DNA of 53,937 nt from Chromobacterium haemolyticum DSM 19808. GTDB taxonomy: Bacteria > Pseudomonadota > Gammaproteobacteria > Burkholderiales > Chromobacteriaceae. A program made the position numbers and the translations under genes. The DNA is taken from the NCBI RefSeq assembly GCF_000711885.1, contig NZ_JONK01000034.1:1-53937 (forward strand), given 5' to 3'. The notes under the pieces were generated by a model. That model was not told the DNA's origin. It searched no databases and saw nothing but the letters and a program-made list of their open reading frames with translations. Positions 35,710 through 44,938 of this stretch are shown in pieces. Within the stretch, counting starts at the first letter, position 1. Every line of letters begins with the position of its first letter.

Positions 35710-36239
35710 GCCTTCGCCCCCTTCTCGCCGCCGGCCTGAGCGCCGTCCTGCTTCACTCCTCCCCCTTGCTCGCCGCCGAAGACAGTGTCGTCGCCGCCAA
35801 AGCATTGCTGCAAACCATGCGCTACGACGAGATGATCGTGCAGACGATGCAGCAGATGGAGGCCACCATGCAGCAGCAGATGGAGCAACAGCTGTGGCAA
35901 AACCTGCCGGACTGCGCGCAAACGCCTGGCTGCAAAAGCAAGGTCGGCGCCTTCCTGCAGCAGGTTCTGAAAATCCAGCAGGCCTATTTCCGCTCCCCAG
36001 AAACGCGCAAATTGATGAATGAAGTACAGGTCCAGGCCTTGAGCAGAAATTTCAACGTCGCTGAGATCCGCGAAATGAACGCCTTCTACCAAACCCCGAC
36101 CGGCAGCAAGATGTTACGGCTGATGCCCAAAATCCTGGCGGAGACCGGTCCCGTGCTGATGGAGGACATCAGCAAGCGCTTGCTGCCCGAACTGAAGCGG
36201 CAGACAGACGAATTCGCGCGCCAGAACGGCGCCGGCTAA
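35706..36239 (+). CDS. DUF2059-domain periplasmic protein
   Basis: 177 residues. Signal peptide MRLRPLLAAGLSAVLLHSSPLLAAED, then an all-helical domain with DEMIVQTMQQMEATMQQQME and the DUF2059 signature LNEVQ/LSRNFNVAEIREMNAFYQTPTGSKML near residues 105-135. The function of the family is unknown; it is exported. The start codon is inside a strong hairpin, which may limit translation. The TGA duplication of MITE copy E ends 73 bases upstream. Confidence 0.85.
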   Translation: MRLRPLLAAGLSAVLLHSSPLLAAEDSVVAAKALLQTMRYDEMIVQTMQQMEATMQQQMEQQLWQNLPDCAQTPGCKSKVGAFLQQVLKIQQAYFRSPETRKLMNEVQVQALSRNFNVAEIREMNAFYQTPTGSKMLRLMPKILAETGPVLMEDISKRLLPELKRQTDEFARQNGAG

Positions 36240-36300
36240 ACCGGCAAGCACGCAGCAAAACGGGGCCGTCGGCCCCGTTGTCGCATTACTCCCGCAGCGC

Positions 36301-37104
36301 TCAGCTCTGACGCACCACCATCGCCTGTTCCGGCGCCGGGAAACCGCCGGCGACCAGGGTTTCGCGAATCGCGCGATTGCTGTCGAAATACACCTGCCAA
36401 TAGTCCTGCGGCTTGCAATAAGGCCGCACCGCCAGCACTGGCCCCAAGGGAGTGAACTCCAGCAGGCCCACGTCCGGCGCCGGACTGGCCAGCACATTGG
36501 GCACCTTGGCCACCGTTTCCCGCAACAAGCTTATCGCCGCGGCGTGGTCCGCGCTGGCGGCCAACTGGGCTTTCAGATCTACCCGACGCTGCTCGGTGAC
36601 ACTGAAGTTCTGGATGGTATCGGAGAAGATTTTGTTGTTGCCGATCAAGGTCAGCACCCCGTCCGGCGTATCCACCGCGGTGGCGAACAGACCGATGTGC
36701 TTGACCGTGCCGACGACGCCGGCCACCCCCACCAAGTCGCCCACTTTGAACGGCCGCAATACCACCAGGAAGATGCCTGCGGCGAAGTTGGCCAGCAAGC
36801 CGCTCCAGGCCATGCCAACCGCCACGCCGGCGGCGGCGATCACTGCGGCGAAGGTCGTGGTCTGCACCCCGAAGAAACCGAGGATGCCGATCACCAGCAC
36901 AATGGTTAGCGTCACATCCAGGAAAGACTTCACATACTGACGAATAGTGTGGTCCAGCGACTTGCTGGCCAGCTTGGCGTCCAGCATCCGGGTAGCGAAA
37001 TTGATCAGCCAGCGGCCCACCAGCCACAGCAAGATGGCCGACAAAATGTTGAGGCCGATTTTCACCGCCAGATCGGCCCAGTGACTCCAGTTAATGGCAT
37101 CCAT
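36301..37104 (-). CDS. Small-conductance mechanosensitive channel (MscS family)
   Basis: 267 residues, about the length of the core MscS. N-terminal hydrophobic segments near residues 15-35 and 62-85, then the pore-lining Gly/Ala-rich helix AAVIAAAGVAVGMAWSGLLANFAAG near 86-110, and the conserved FLVVLRPFKVGDLV start of the beta domain, followed by IGNNKIFSDTIQNFS. It releases solutes on hypo-osmotic shock from the inner membrane. Stands alone, convergent with the DUF2059 gene. Confidence 0.92.
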   Translation of the reverse strand: MDAINWSHWADLAVKIGLNILSAILLWLVGRWLINFATRMLDAKLASKSLDHTIRQYVKSFLDVTLTIVLVIGILGFFGVQTTTFAAVIAAAGVAVGMAWSGLLANFAAGIFLVVLRPFKVGDLVGVAGVVGTVKHIGLFATAVDTPDGVLTLIGNNKIFSDTIQNFSVTEQRRVDLKAQLAASADHAAAISLLRETVAKVPNVLASPAPDVGLLEFTPLGPVLAVRPYCKPQDYWQVYFDSNRAIRETLVAGGFPAPEQAMVVRQS

Positions 37105-37266
37105 TTGTAAATTCCCCTTTTCAACGGTTTTGCAACATGTTTAAAGATAGGAGCTTGCCACAGAAATACCAAATGAATTTTAATGCGAAGATTCGCCGCC
37201 CTTATTCCGCCGCCCGCGCACTCCGCGTCTGGCCAAATCCCGCAAGCCGGAGCGAACAGCTCTTCA

Positions 37267-37409
37267 GAGCCAGTTCAACGCCTCGCGAGCAAGAGCGGGA
37301 CAAGGCGAAAACAGTTGAGAAAGCGGAATGGTCGAGCGGTACATGAGCATTTCGAAGGAGCGCTCACCGTGCGGCGTTCCACTCAGCGCAGCGGACTTTG
37401 AACAGATTC
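37267..37409. mobile_element. Family-1 MITE, copy F, inserted in a stop codon
   Basis: 143 bp, GAGCCAGTTCAACGCCTCGC to CTTTGAACAGATTC, with exact TCA duplications at 37264-37266 and 37410-37412. The right TCA is the TGA stop of the minus-strand sirtuin gene. Confidence 0.92.
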
Positions 37410-38138
37410 TCAGGCCCCGGCCAAGGCGCGGCAGGTCTCCCCAATGCCGCCCATGATGCGCAGGTCGAAAACGTGGTCCATGCGCGTGGGCGTGTAATTG
37501 ATCAAGGCGGTGGCCACGCCGGCCTGCGCGGCTTCCAAAGGAATCAAGTTGACCGGCGACACCTCCAGCGACGAACCCATCACCAACAGCAGGTCTGCCT
37601 TCAAGGCGGCGTCGAACGCTAATTCGATCAAGGGCACCGCCTCGCCGTAAAGCACCACGTCCGGCTTGAGCACATCGTGGCAGAACCGGCAGACCGGCAA
37701 AGGATGGTGCAACACGTAATCCAGCGCGTGGGTGGTGTCGCAACTGGGACAACTAGCGGTCAACAAGCTGCCGTGCAGCTCCAATACTTCGCCGCTGCCG
37801 GCGCGAGCGTGCAGACCGTCAATGTTCTGGGTCAGCACCGTCACCCGCTTGCCCTGTTGCTCCAGTTCCGCCAGAAATTGGTGCCCGGCGTTGGGCTGGT
37901 AATCGCCAATCAACTTGATGCGGAAGATTTCGCGGAAGGCCTGCCAGAACGACTCCGGATCGCGGCGGAAATAATCGATGGACACCACCTCGGCCAGGCT
38001 CATGCTGCGCGACCATAGGCCGTTGGCGGAACGGAAGTCGGGGATGCCGGACTCGGTGCTCATGCCGGCGCCTGTCAGCGCCACAATGGTTTCCGCCTGC
38101 TCCAGCATCTGGCGCAGGCGGTTGATTTGCTCGGACAT
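37410..38138 (-). CDS. Sir2-family NAD-dependent protein deacylase
   Basis: 242 residues. Removes acyl groups from lysine using NAD+. Motifs: ALTGAGMSTESGIPDFRS at residues 20-37, TQNIDGLHARAG near 102, the catalytic His in VLELHGS near 118, zinc Cys pairs CPSC near 129 and CRFC near 149, then KPDVVLYGEAVP and MGSSLEVSPVNLIP. The residues after the first motif do not show the Tyr/Arg pair expected for desuccinylases in an obvious way, so the acyl preference is uncertain (CobB-like). Stop codon is the duplication of MITE copy F. Confidence 0.92.
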   Translation of the reverse strand: MSEQINRLRQMLEQAETIVALTGAGMSTESGIPDFRSANGLWSRSMSLAEVVSIDYFRRDPESFWQAFREIFRIKLIGDYQPNAGHQFLAELEQQGKRVTVLTQNIDGLHARAGSGEVLELHGSLLTASCPSCDTTHALDYVLHHPLPVCRFCHDVLKPDVVLYGEAVPLIELAFDAALKADLLLVMGSSLEVSPVNLIPLEAAQAGVATALINYTPTRMDHVFDLRIMGGIGETCRALAGA

Positions 38139-38236
38139 TTATGCATTCCAGCTATTGATTGAATCCACTATAGAAGCTGGCCGCGTCGCGCACTCGCGTA
38201 CCGTGGCTTCAGCTTAGCCGTTTTCATCACCTAGAC

Positions 38237-38575
38237 TCAGCCGGCCGTTGGCACAGGGTATTTAATGGCGTTCTTGGCCATCTTGTCGCGGACCGCCGCG
38301 TCCAGATCCACGCCCGTCACCATCGCCAGCCGCGTCAGATAGAGCAACACATCGGCAATCTCCTCTTGCAGATGGGTGAAGCGCGCCGGGTCCTCGCGCA
38401 GCGAGGCGGCCTCCTCGTCGCTCAGCCACTGGAAGATTTCCGCCAGTTCGCCCACCTCTCCCACCAAGGCCAGCATCAGGCCGCGCGGCGTATGGTAGCG
38501 ATTCCAGTCGCGTTCATCGGCGAAACGCTGCAATGCGGCGGTGAGTTTTTCAGTAGAGATCAGGGTTTCGCTCAT
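38237..38575 (-). CDS. MazG-like nucleotide pyrophosphohydrolase (dCTPase type)
   Basis: 112 residues, single all-alpha NTP-PPase domain. Metal ligands lie in VGEVGELAEIFQW near residue 38 (ExxE) and EEIADVLLYLTRLA near 72 (ExxD), as in the RS21-C6/DCTPP1 group, with the dNTP-binding RDWNRYHTPRGLMLAL before them. It hydrolyses non-canonical or excess dNTPs to monophosphates, protecting the nucleotide pool. About 100 bases from the sirtuin gene in the same direction. Confidence 0.88.
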   Translation of the reverse strand: MSETLISTEKLTAALQRFADERDWNRYHTPRGLMLALVGEVGELAEIFQWLSDEEAASLREDPARFTHLQEEIADVLLYLTRLAMVTGVDLDAAVRDKMAKNAIKYPVPTAG

Positions 38576-38621
38576 CGTTCTATCCGGGTTTCACGTGGAA
38601 CATCAGGCGCTTGCAGCCTCA

Positions 38622-38763
38622 GAGCCGGTTCAAAGGACTCGCAAACAAGAGCGAGACGCGACCTTGCGGCTGAGAAAGCGGAATGATCAGTGGTATATGA
38701 GCATTTCGAATGCGGTTCCCGCCGTGTCACGTCTCTCGAAGCGCAGCTGCGTTGAACAGGCTC
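38622..38763. mobile_element. Family-1 MITE, copy G, inserted in a stop codon
   Basis: 142 bp, GAGCCGGTTCAAAGG to TTGAACAGGCTC, with exact TCA duplications at 38619-38621 and 38764-38766. The right TCA is the TGA stop of the minus-strand flavin amine oxidase gene. Confidence 0.92.
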
Positions 38764-40368
38764 TCATGCGCCAAGCACCTTCAAGGCCGCCTGCTCCCCC
38801 CACCACGCGGCTTCTTCGAACAGCGACAGGCCGCTGAGATCGGAATGGGCGAACAGCAACGGGCCGTCGGCCGCGCGCAAGGCTTGCAAGCCAGGGTTGG
38901 ACAAAAAACCCGGCGCCGGGCTGGCCATCGCATGACCTCGAGCGGTCAGCTCCACCTGCAGCAGCGACTGACGGAAACGCCAGCCGTAGACGGTCTGCAG
39001 ATCGGCGGCGGCGGTGGCAAACAAATCCTCGGCGCTGGCGGCTTCCAGCATTTTACGCGCATCCGCCGGCGCCAGGTCGGCGAAGGCGTGGTAGCTGGTG
39101 AACACGCTGCGCTCCGGCTTGGCGGCGCGGATCAGCTGGTGGGTGGATACCACATAGCCCAGCCCGCGGCTGCCGTACACCACATTGTCCCAGGCCAGCG
39201 GCGCGGCGGCCGGCTCCGCCGGAAAACGGTCGATCAGGAAATTGCCTATCAACCACGGCGCGCGCGGCGGCAGGTGGCGGCGCTCGAAGCCCAACTCCGG
39301 CAATTGACCGCTCAGGTGCAGGCTGACATGCAAGGGCGTCGCCAGGATGACCCGCTCGGCCAGCAGGCGCCGGCTGTCGCCGGCCGCGTCCAGATAATCC
39401 ACCGCCATGCCGGCCCCCGCCGGCGCCGTCCGCCAAGCCACGCCCGGCCATTGCCGCTCAGCGCCGATGCGGGCGCGCAGATGGCGTATCAGCGGATTCA
39501 GTCCGTCCGGCCAGGTCAGCACCGCCCCTTCTTCCGCATTGGCCCCCAGCCCGCCGCGGCTGCAGAAATAATGCAGGCCGGCCCAGGCCGAGGTGGCGGC
39601 CAGCGCGCTGCCGTAATCGTCGCGGCAGCAGTAATCCAGATACCAGAGCAGGCCCGGCGCGGTGTAGCCGTTGGCGCGCAGCCAGTCCGCGAAGCTCAGC
39701 CGGTCCAGCGCGGTCCAGGCCGGGTCTTGCGAGGACAAAGCCACCGGCACGCAGAACACGCGGCGGCCGTCGCGGCCGCGCTGTTCGCGCCAGGCGGCGG
39801 TTTGGGCGAGAAAACGCCGCTGCTGCGCCAGTTCGTCCGCGCCCATGCCCAGCCGCGGCAGCAGGCCTTCCTGCCAGTGGCCGTTTACCCACAGCCGCTC
39901 GTCCGGCGCGTGCACGGTCACGCGTTCGTCGAAACGCGGCCGCGCGCCGAAGGGATCGGACTCGATCACCCCCATCTCTGCCAGCAGCTCGCGCACATGG
40001 CGCGACTCCATCGAGGGCAGCGGCAAATAGTGGGCGCCGGTTGGGTAGCGATAGCCGCCGAAGGCGCCGGCGGCGGCGTTGCCGTCCGGCTCCGGTCCGT
40101 CCAGCACCACCACATCGTCGAAGCCCTCCTTGCGCAGCCGCCAGGCGGCGAACAGGCCGGCCACGCCGCTGCCGACGATGGCGACGCGGCAGCGGCGCTC
40201 GTCGCGGGGGGGCGGCGGCGTCATGCCGCCGCGCAGCCGGTGGCCGGCCGCCATGCCCGGCCAGTTCAAGCGCAAGGGCACGCCCAGCCACAACACGCGT
40301 TCGCAACCGGACAACAGGGGCAGGCCGGCCAGCGCCGCCGCCAGCCGCAAGACCTCGCGCCGCCGCAT
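38764..40368 (-). CDS. FAD-dependent amine oxidase-like lipoprotein in polyamine cluster
   Basis: 534 residues. N-terminus MRRREVLRLAAALAGLPLLSGC has an Arg-rich start and a lipobox Cys at residue 22, suggesting an exported, lipid-anchored protein, possibly by the Tat route since it would carry FAD. The dinucleotide-binding VAIVGSGVAGLFAAWRLRKEG is near residues 62-82, and a C-terminal FAD segment (LFAHSDLSGLSLFEEAAWWG) is near 505. Relatives are flavin monoamine/polyamine oxidases. Its ATG shares one base with the stop of the spermidine-synthase-like gene upstream (TGATG), so both are translated together. Substrate is inferred from context as an amine or aminopropylated molecule. Confidence 0.82.
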   Translation of the reverse strand: MRRREVLRLAAALAGLPLLSGCERVLWLGVPLRLNWPGMAAGHRLRGGMTPPPPRDERRCRVAIVGSGVAGLFAAWRLRKEGFDDVVVLDGPEPDGNAAAGAFGGYRYPTGAHYLPLPSMESRHVRELLAEMGVIESDPFGARPRFDERVTVHAPDERLWVNGHWQEGLLPRLGMGADELAQQRRFLAQTAAWREQRGRDGRRVFCVPVALSSQDPAWTALDRLSFADWLRANGYTAPGLLWYLDYCCRDDYGSALAATSAWAGLHYFCSRGGLGANAEEGAVLTWPDGLNPLIRHLRARIGAERQWPGVAWRTAPAGAGMAVDYLDAAGDSRRLLAERVILATPLHVSLHLSGQLPELGFERRHLPPRAPWLIGNFLIDRFPAEPAAAPLAWDNVVYGSRGLGYVVSTHQLIRAAKPERSVFTSYHAFADLAPADARKMLEAASAEDLFATAAADLQTVYGWRFRQSLLQVELTARGHAMASPAPGFLSNPGLQALRAADGPLLFAHSDLSGLSLFEEAAWWGEQAALKVLGA

Positions 40369-41879
40369 CAGCGCAGCACCTGCGACCAGTCCTGCTCGAA
40401 GTAGTGCACCAATTGCTGATTGTTCAGTTCATTGGGCAAGACTTTCCAGCGCGGCATGTCGGGCGGGAAGAAGAACATCTGGCGCGTGGCCTCCTTGTCC
40501 AGAAAGCGCAGCGGCACCGAGTAGCGCTCCGGCGGGGTATAGCCCGGCTTCTTGGCGGCGATAATGAAGCCCCATTCGCCGAAGGAAGGCACGTAGGCGT
40601 GGTAAGGCGTGGTATGCAGGCCGGCGGCGCGCAAGGTGGCGTCCACGCTCCAGAACGAACGCGGGGCGTGCATCGGGGAGGTGGACTGCACCACCGCCAG
40701 GCCGTTTTCCGCCAGGTGGCGCGCCAGCAGCCGGTACAGCGGCACCGAATACAGTTTGCCCAGCGCGAAATTGGACGGATCGGGGAAATCGACGATGACG
40801 GCGTCGAAGCTGCCGTGGTCCTGCTCCAGCCAGCGCGCGGCGTCGTCGTTGACCACGGTGACGCGTGGATCGGTCAAGGACCCCTGGTTCAGCGCGCGCA
40901 GCGGTTCGGAACGGCTGAACAGCCGGGTCATCGCCGGGTCCAGGTCCACCAGAGTGATGCGCTGGATATTGCGGTATTTCAGCATCTCGCGCACCGCCAG
41001 GCCATCGCCGCCGCCCAGCACCAGCACATTACGCGCCCATGGCAGCTTGGCCAGCACCGGATGCACCAGCGCCTCGTGGTAGCGGTGTTCGTCGCGGCTG
41101 GAGAATTGCAGATTGCCGTTGATGTAAAGCCGCAAATCGCTCTTCCACTTGGTGATCACTAAACGCTGGTAGGGCGTGGTCTCGGCGTGGATGATCTCGT
41201 CTCCGTACACGGCTTTCTCGCTCCAGCGCGTCAGGTGATCGGAGGCCAGGAAGCCGCCGGCCAGCAGCAGCAAAACCACGCCGCTGCGCGCCAGCTGCAG
41301 GCCGGGCTGACGCAACTCATGGCGGAAAGCGCGACAGGCCCACAGCGCCACGCCTGCGTTGAGCAAGCCAAACAACAGTGCGCTGCGCGACAGGCCCAGC
41401 TTGGGCGCCAGCACCAGCGGAAACAGCAGCGATACCGCCAGCGCGCCCAGGTAGTCGAAGGTCAAGACCTGGCTGACCAGTTCGGAAAAGCTCGCCTGGC
41501 GCTGGTTCATCGCCCGCATCACCAGCGGGATCTCCATGCCCACCAGCACCCCGATCACGAAGACCAGGCCGTAAAGCACCAGCCGGAACGGTTCGCCGGC
41601 CCAGGCGAACACCAAGAACAACACGGCGGCGGACATGCCGCCGATCAGGCCGACCAACAGCTCGATTTCAATGAAGGCATCCAGCACCCGCTCGTCCTTC
41701 ACATACTTGGACAAGTGGGAGCCCACGCCCATGGCGAACAGGTAACAACCTATGATGGAAGAGAACTGCAACACCGAGTCGCCCAGCAAGTAACTGGCCA
41801 GCGCGCCGGTGATCAGCTCGTAGGCCAAGCCGCAGGAGGCCACGATAAACACTGATACTATCAGCAAGCGATTTCGCAT
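40368..41879 (-). CDS. Membrane-bound spermidine synthase-like aminopropyltransferase
   Basis: 503 residues. The first ~215 residues hold about seven hydrophobic segments (FIVASCGLAYELITGALASY begins the first); the rest is a spermidine-synthase domain: VLVLGGGDGLAVREML near residue 308 for decarboxylated AdoMet, VDLDPAM, and FDAVIVDFPDPSN near 380, the motif with the catalytic Asp. Soluble SpeE lacks the membrane half, so this belongs to the membrane-fused class. It probably transfers aminopropyl groups at the membrane; with the AdoMet decarboxylase at 45109 the donor would be made in the same cluster. ATG 41879 is chosen; ribosome-binding signals are weak. First gene of the minus-strand operon. 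Confidence 0.88.
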   Translation of the reverse strand: MRNRLLIVSVFIVASCGLAYELITGALASYLLGDSVLQFSSIIGCYLFAMGVGSHLSKYVKDERVLDAFIEIELLVGLIGGMSAAVLFLVFAWAGEPFRLVLYGLVFVIGVLVGMEIPLVMRAMNQRQASFSELVSQVLTFDYLGALAVSLLFPLVLAPKLGLSRSALLFGLLNAGVALWACRAFRHELRQPGLQLARSGVVLLLLAGGFLASDHLTRWSEKAVYGDEIIHAETTPYQRLVITKWKSDLRLYINGNLQFSSRDEHRYHEALVHPVLAKLPWARNVLVLGGGDGLAVREMLKYRNIQRITLVDLDPAMTRLFSRSEPLRALNQGSLTDPRVTVVNDDAARWLEQDHGSFDAVIVDFPDPSNFALGKLYSVPLYRLLARHLAENGLAVVQSTSPMHAPRSFWSVDATLRAAGLHTTPYHAYVPSFGEWGFIIAAKKPGYTPPERYSVPLRFLDKEATRQMFFFPPDMPRWKVLPNELNNQQLVHYFEQDWSQVLR

Positions 41880-41971
41880 TGGATTGTCATTGTGGGTAAA
41901 ATAGCCGCCATTATGCCCCAGCCCGCGGCCAACCGCCGCCCGCACACCGCATCGACAAAGGACGCCTGACC

Positions 41972-42373
41972 ATGATTGCCGCCTTCCTGCCCGCCCTGCT
42001 CGCCTACCTGACCTATATGGGCAGCGGCCTCGCGCTGCTGGCGCTATTCGCGGTGCTCTATTGCTGGATCACGCCGATAGACGAATTGAAGCTGATCCGC
42101 GACAACGGCCACGCCGCCGCCGTCTCCTTCGCCGGCGCGCTGCTGGGTTTCTCGCTGACGCTGGCCTCCAGCGCCTGGCACCTGAACAACTGGAACAGCT
42201 TCATGCTGTGGGCGCTGCTGGCCATGCTGGTGCAGATCGTCGTCCACATGGTGGTGGCGCGCTGCCTGAAAGATCTGAGCCGCGCGCTGATAGACAACAA
42301 TCTGGCGATGGGCATCCTGGCCGGTTCCATCCACCTCGCCGTGGGCCTGATCAACGCCGGCAGCCTGTCCTGA
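41972..42373 (+). CDS. DUF350 integral membrane protein
   Basis: 133 residues with four hydrophobic segments in two internal repeats, each of the DUF350 kind (first repeat around TPIDELKLIRDNGHAAAVSF, second around KDLSRALIDNNLAMGILAGS). DUF350 proteins are found beside PspA-like, DUF4178 and polyamine-enzyme genes in many bacteria and have no assigned function. First gene of the plus-strand operon, divergent from the aminopropyltransferase with about 90 bases between; the next gene starts 35 bases downstream. Confidence 0.85.
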   Translation: MIAAFLPALLAYLTYMGSGLALLALFAVLYCWITPIDELKLIRDNGHAAAVSFAGALLGFSLTLASSAWHLNNWNSFMLWALLAMLVQIVVHMVVARCLKDLSRALIDNNLAMGILAGSIHLAVGLINAGSLS

Positions 42374-42407
42374 ACCCGGCCGCGCCTCTTCAACTGGAGC
42401 AAACACT

Positions 42408-43457
42408 ATGAGCCTGATGTCTTTCATCAAGAAGCAGTTCATCGACATTCTGGAATGGCAGGAGCAGGAAGACGGCGTGCTGGCCTGGCGTTATCCGATG
42501 CAGGACAACGAGATTCAGTACGGCGGCAGCCTGACGGTGCGCGAGTCGCAGGCGGCGGTGTTCATCAACGAAGGCAAGATCGCCGACGTGTTCGAACCCG
42601 GCATGTACAAGCTGACCACCCAGACCCTGCCGGTGCTGACGTATCTGAAGAACTGGGACAAGCTGTTCGAATCCCCCTTCAAATCCGACGTGCACTTCTT
42701 CAGCACCCGGCTGCAACTGGGCCGCAAATGGGGCACCGCCCAGCCGGTGACCATACGCGATCAGGACTTCGGCATGGTTCGGCTGCGCGCCTTCGGCGTT
42801 TATTCCTACCGCGTCGCGGATCCGCGCCTGTTCTTCACCGAGGTCAGCGGCACCCGCGACAGCTACACCCGCGATGATCTGGAGCTGCAGCTGCGCAATC
42901 AGGTGGTGGCCACCATGAGCAGCGTGCTGGGCGGCAGCGGCGTGCCCTTCCTCGACATGGCCGGCAATCAGGGCCTGATGGCGGACAAGATCCGCGAGGC
43001 GCTGGTCCCGGCCTTCCAGCGCCTGGGCCTGGCGCTGGACAGCTTCGCGGTGGAAAACATCTCCTTGCCGGAAGAGCTGCAAAAAGCCATAGACAAGCGC
43101 ATTGCCATGGGCATGGCCGGCGACCTCAATCAGTACACCCGCTACCAGGCGGCGGAAAGCATTCCGCTGGCGGCGCAGAACGAGGGCGGCATCGCCGGCC
43201 TTGGCGCCGGGCTGGCGGCCGGCGTAGGCGTCGGCCAGTTAATGGGTCAGGCCATGCAACAAGTTGTGCAGCCGGAGGCCACGCCCGCCGCGCAGACAGC
43301 CCAGGCCGCCGCGCCGCAGACTCCGGCCGCCGCCCCGGCGGCGGACAATCCGCAAGCCAAGCTGGCTCAGCTCAAGGGCCTGCTGGACCAGGGGCTGATT
43401 ACACAGGCGGATTACGACGCGGCCAAGGCCGACGTGCTGAAAAAACTGGTGGGTTAA
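42408..43457 (+). CDS. SPFH-domain protein with C-terminal SHOCT (YdjI-like)
   Basis: 349 residues. No signal peptide. Residues ~20-235 fit the SPFH/band-7 fold of the YdjI group (COG4260-like): QEDGVLAWRYPMQDNEIQYG, ESQAAVFINEGKIADVFEPG, and the conserved VRLRAFGVYSYRVADP. A Gly/Ala-rich segment with weak hydrophobic character follows (residues 250-280), then an Ala/Pro linker and a SHOCT motif, LAQLKGLLDQGLITQADYDA, near residue 320. In Bacillus, YdjI works with PspA at the membrane; no PspA gene is present here. It is probably a membrane scaffold of the polyamine cluster. Confidence 0.85.
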   Translation: MSLMSFIKKQFIDILEWQEQEDGVLAWRYPMQDNEIQYGGSLTVRESQAAVFINEGKIADVFEPGMYKLTTQTLPVLTYLKNWDKLFESPFKSDVHFFSTRLQLGRKWGTAQPVTIRDQDFGMVRLRAFGVYSYRVADPRLFFTEVSGTRDSYTRDDLELQLRNQVVATMSSVLGGSGVPFLDMAGNQGLMADKIREALVPAFQRLGLALDSFAVENISLPEELQKAIDKRIAMGMAGDLNQYTRYQAAESIPLAAQNEGGIAGLGAGLAAGVGVGQLMGQAMQQVVQPEATPAAQTAQAAAPQTPAAAPAADNPQAKLAQLKGLLDQGLITQADYDAAKADVLKKLVG

Positions 43458-43465
43458 GCTAGCGC

Positions 43466-44932
43466 ATGTACCGTATTGCCTGCCCCTCCTGCGGCGCCGA
43501 TGTCGAGTTCAAGTCCGAAGCCTCCGCCATGGCGGTGTGCGCTTACTGCCAAAGCACGCTGCTCCGCGACGCGGACAGCGTGCGCGACATCGGCAAGATG
43601 GCGGCGCTGCTCAATGATTATTCGCCGCTGCAAATCACCAGCTGCGGCCAGTACTTGGGCCGCGGCTTCAACGTCGTCGGCCGCATCCAGCTGCGCTACG
43701 ACGCCGGCCTGTGGAACGAATGGTATTTGCTGTTCGACGACGGCGGCGACGGCTGGCTGTCGGAAAGCGTCGGCCAATACACGCTGACGCTGGCCGGCGG
43801 CGCGACACAGGAAGCCGGCGGCTTCGATAGCCAGCGTCCCGGCGCCGTCTTCCGCCACGGCGACGCCGACTTCGTGATTTCCGATGTGCGCACCGCCGAA
43901 TGCACCGCCGGCGAAGGCGAACTGCCGTTCCAGGTGGGCGCCGGCTGGCAAGCCAAGGTGGTGGACGCGCGCCGCCAGGCGCAATTCCTGACGCTGGACT
44001 ACTCCGACGACCCGCAAAAGCCTCAGCTTTTCCTTGGCAACGCCGTTACGCTGCCGCAGCTGCACATGGAGCGGCTGCGCGACACGCGGATGATAGAAGA
44101 AGCCACCGGCAAGCTGAAAGGCAGCGTCGCCTCGCTGGAATGCCCCTCCTGCGCCGCGCCGCTGAGCTACCGCGCCGGCACCGCCACCCAACTGGTGTGC
44201 GGCCACTGCCACACCCAGGTGGACGCCAGCGGCGACCGCGCATTGGCGCTGGGCGCCGCACAACAGCAGTTGGACACGCCGCTGACGCTGGAACTGGGCA
44301 AAACCGCCACCATAGACAAGCTGCCATGGACGCTGACCGGCGCGCTGGTGTGGGCGGAGGAGGAAGACCCGGACAGCCGCTGGTGCGAATACCTGCTCTA
44401 CAACGTGGACAAGGGCTTCCGCTGGCTGGTGGAGAGCGGCGACGGCTGGTTTATCGGCGAGTTGATGGATGTGTGGGTGGACAGCCTGCGCGCCGATTAC
44501 GCGATGCTGGGCAACAAAGCCTATCAGCGCGCTTATCCCGACTACGCGGCCCGCATCGTCTACGCCGCCGGCGCCTTTCCCTGGCGCGCCAAGCTGGGCG
44601 ACAAGGTTGAGCTCAGCGAATACCAGATCTCCGGCGGCCAAAAGCGCTTGTCGCGCGAGCTGTCGGCGCACGAGCTGACCTGGAGCTGCAGCAGCCTGGC
44701 CACCTCGGTCGAGGTGGGCCGCTGGTTTGGCAGCGCGACGCCGATAGAATCGGGATTCTCCGCCACGGAGGGCGAGGGCGAAGACTTGAAGGCCATCGCC
44801 GTCAAGTTCGGCCTGGTGCTGTTATTGATCAACCTGCCGCTGGCCTTGCTGAGCCAGGATATCGGCGATGGACTGCTGATCTGCTTCTTCGCCTGCTGCG
44901 TGCTGGCGATCCCGCTCAAGCAGAAGGAATGA
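43466..44932 (+). CDS. DUF4178 protein with two zinc ribbons and C-terminal membrane segments
   Basis: 488 residues. Two similar halves, each starting with a zinc ribbon (C6/C9...C25/C28 and C226/C229...C245/C248) followed by a DUF4178 beta domain (GQYLGRGFNVVGRIQLRYD... with NEWYLLFDDGGDGWL in the first, and LTGALVWAEEEDPDSRWCEY with FRWLVESGDGWFIGEL in the second). Two hydrophobic segments end the protein at about 453-483. The family accompanies DUF350 and SpeD genes; function unknown. It starts eight bases after the SPFH gene, so it is in the same operon. Confidence 0.85.
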   Translation: MYRIACPSCGADVEFKSEASAMAVCAYCQSTLLRDADSVRDIGKMAALLNDYSPLQITSCGQYLGRGFNVVGRIQLRYDAGLWNEWYLLFDDGGDGWLSESVGQYTLTLAGGATQEAGGFDSQRPGAVFRHGDADFVISDVRTAECTAGEGELPFQVGAGWQAKVVDARRQAQFLTLDYSDDPQKPQLFLGNAVTLPQLHMERLRDTRMIEEATGKLKGSVASLECPSCAAPLSYRAGTATQLVCGHCHTQVDASGDRALALGAAQQQLDTPLTLELGKTATIDKLPWTLTGALVWAEEEDPDSRWCEYLLYNVDKGFRWLVESGDGWFIGELMDVWVDSLRADYAMLGNKAYQRAYPDYAARIVYAAGAFPWRAKLGDKVELSEYQISGGQKRLSRELSAHELTWSCSSLATSVEVGRWFGSATPIESGFSATEGEGEDLKAIAVKFGLVLLLINLPLALLSQDIGDGLLICFFACCVLAIPLKQKE

Positions 44933-44938
44933 AAGCCG

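Noticed and set aside
38710-40404. 564-codon open frame antisense to the amine oxidase, overlapping MITE copy G
   Set aside because: Starts inside a MITE and has repetitive Gln/Arg/Ala composition without domain features.
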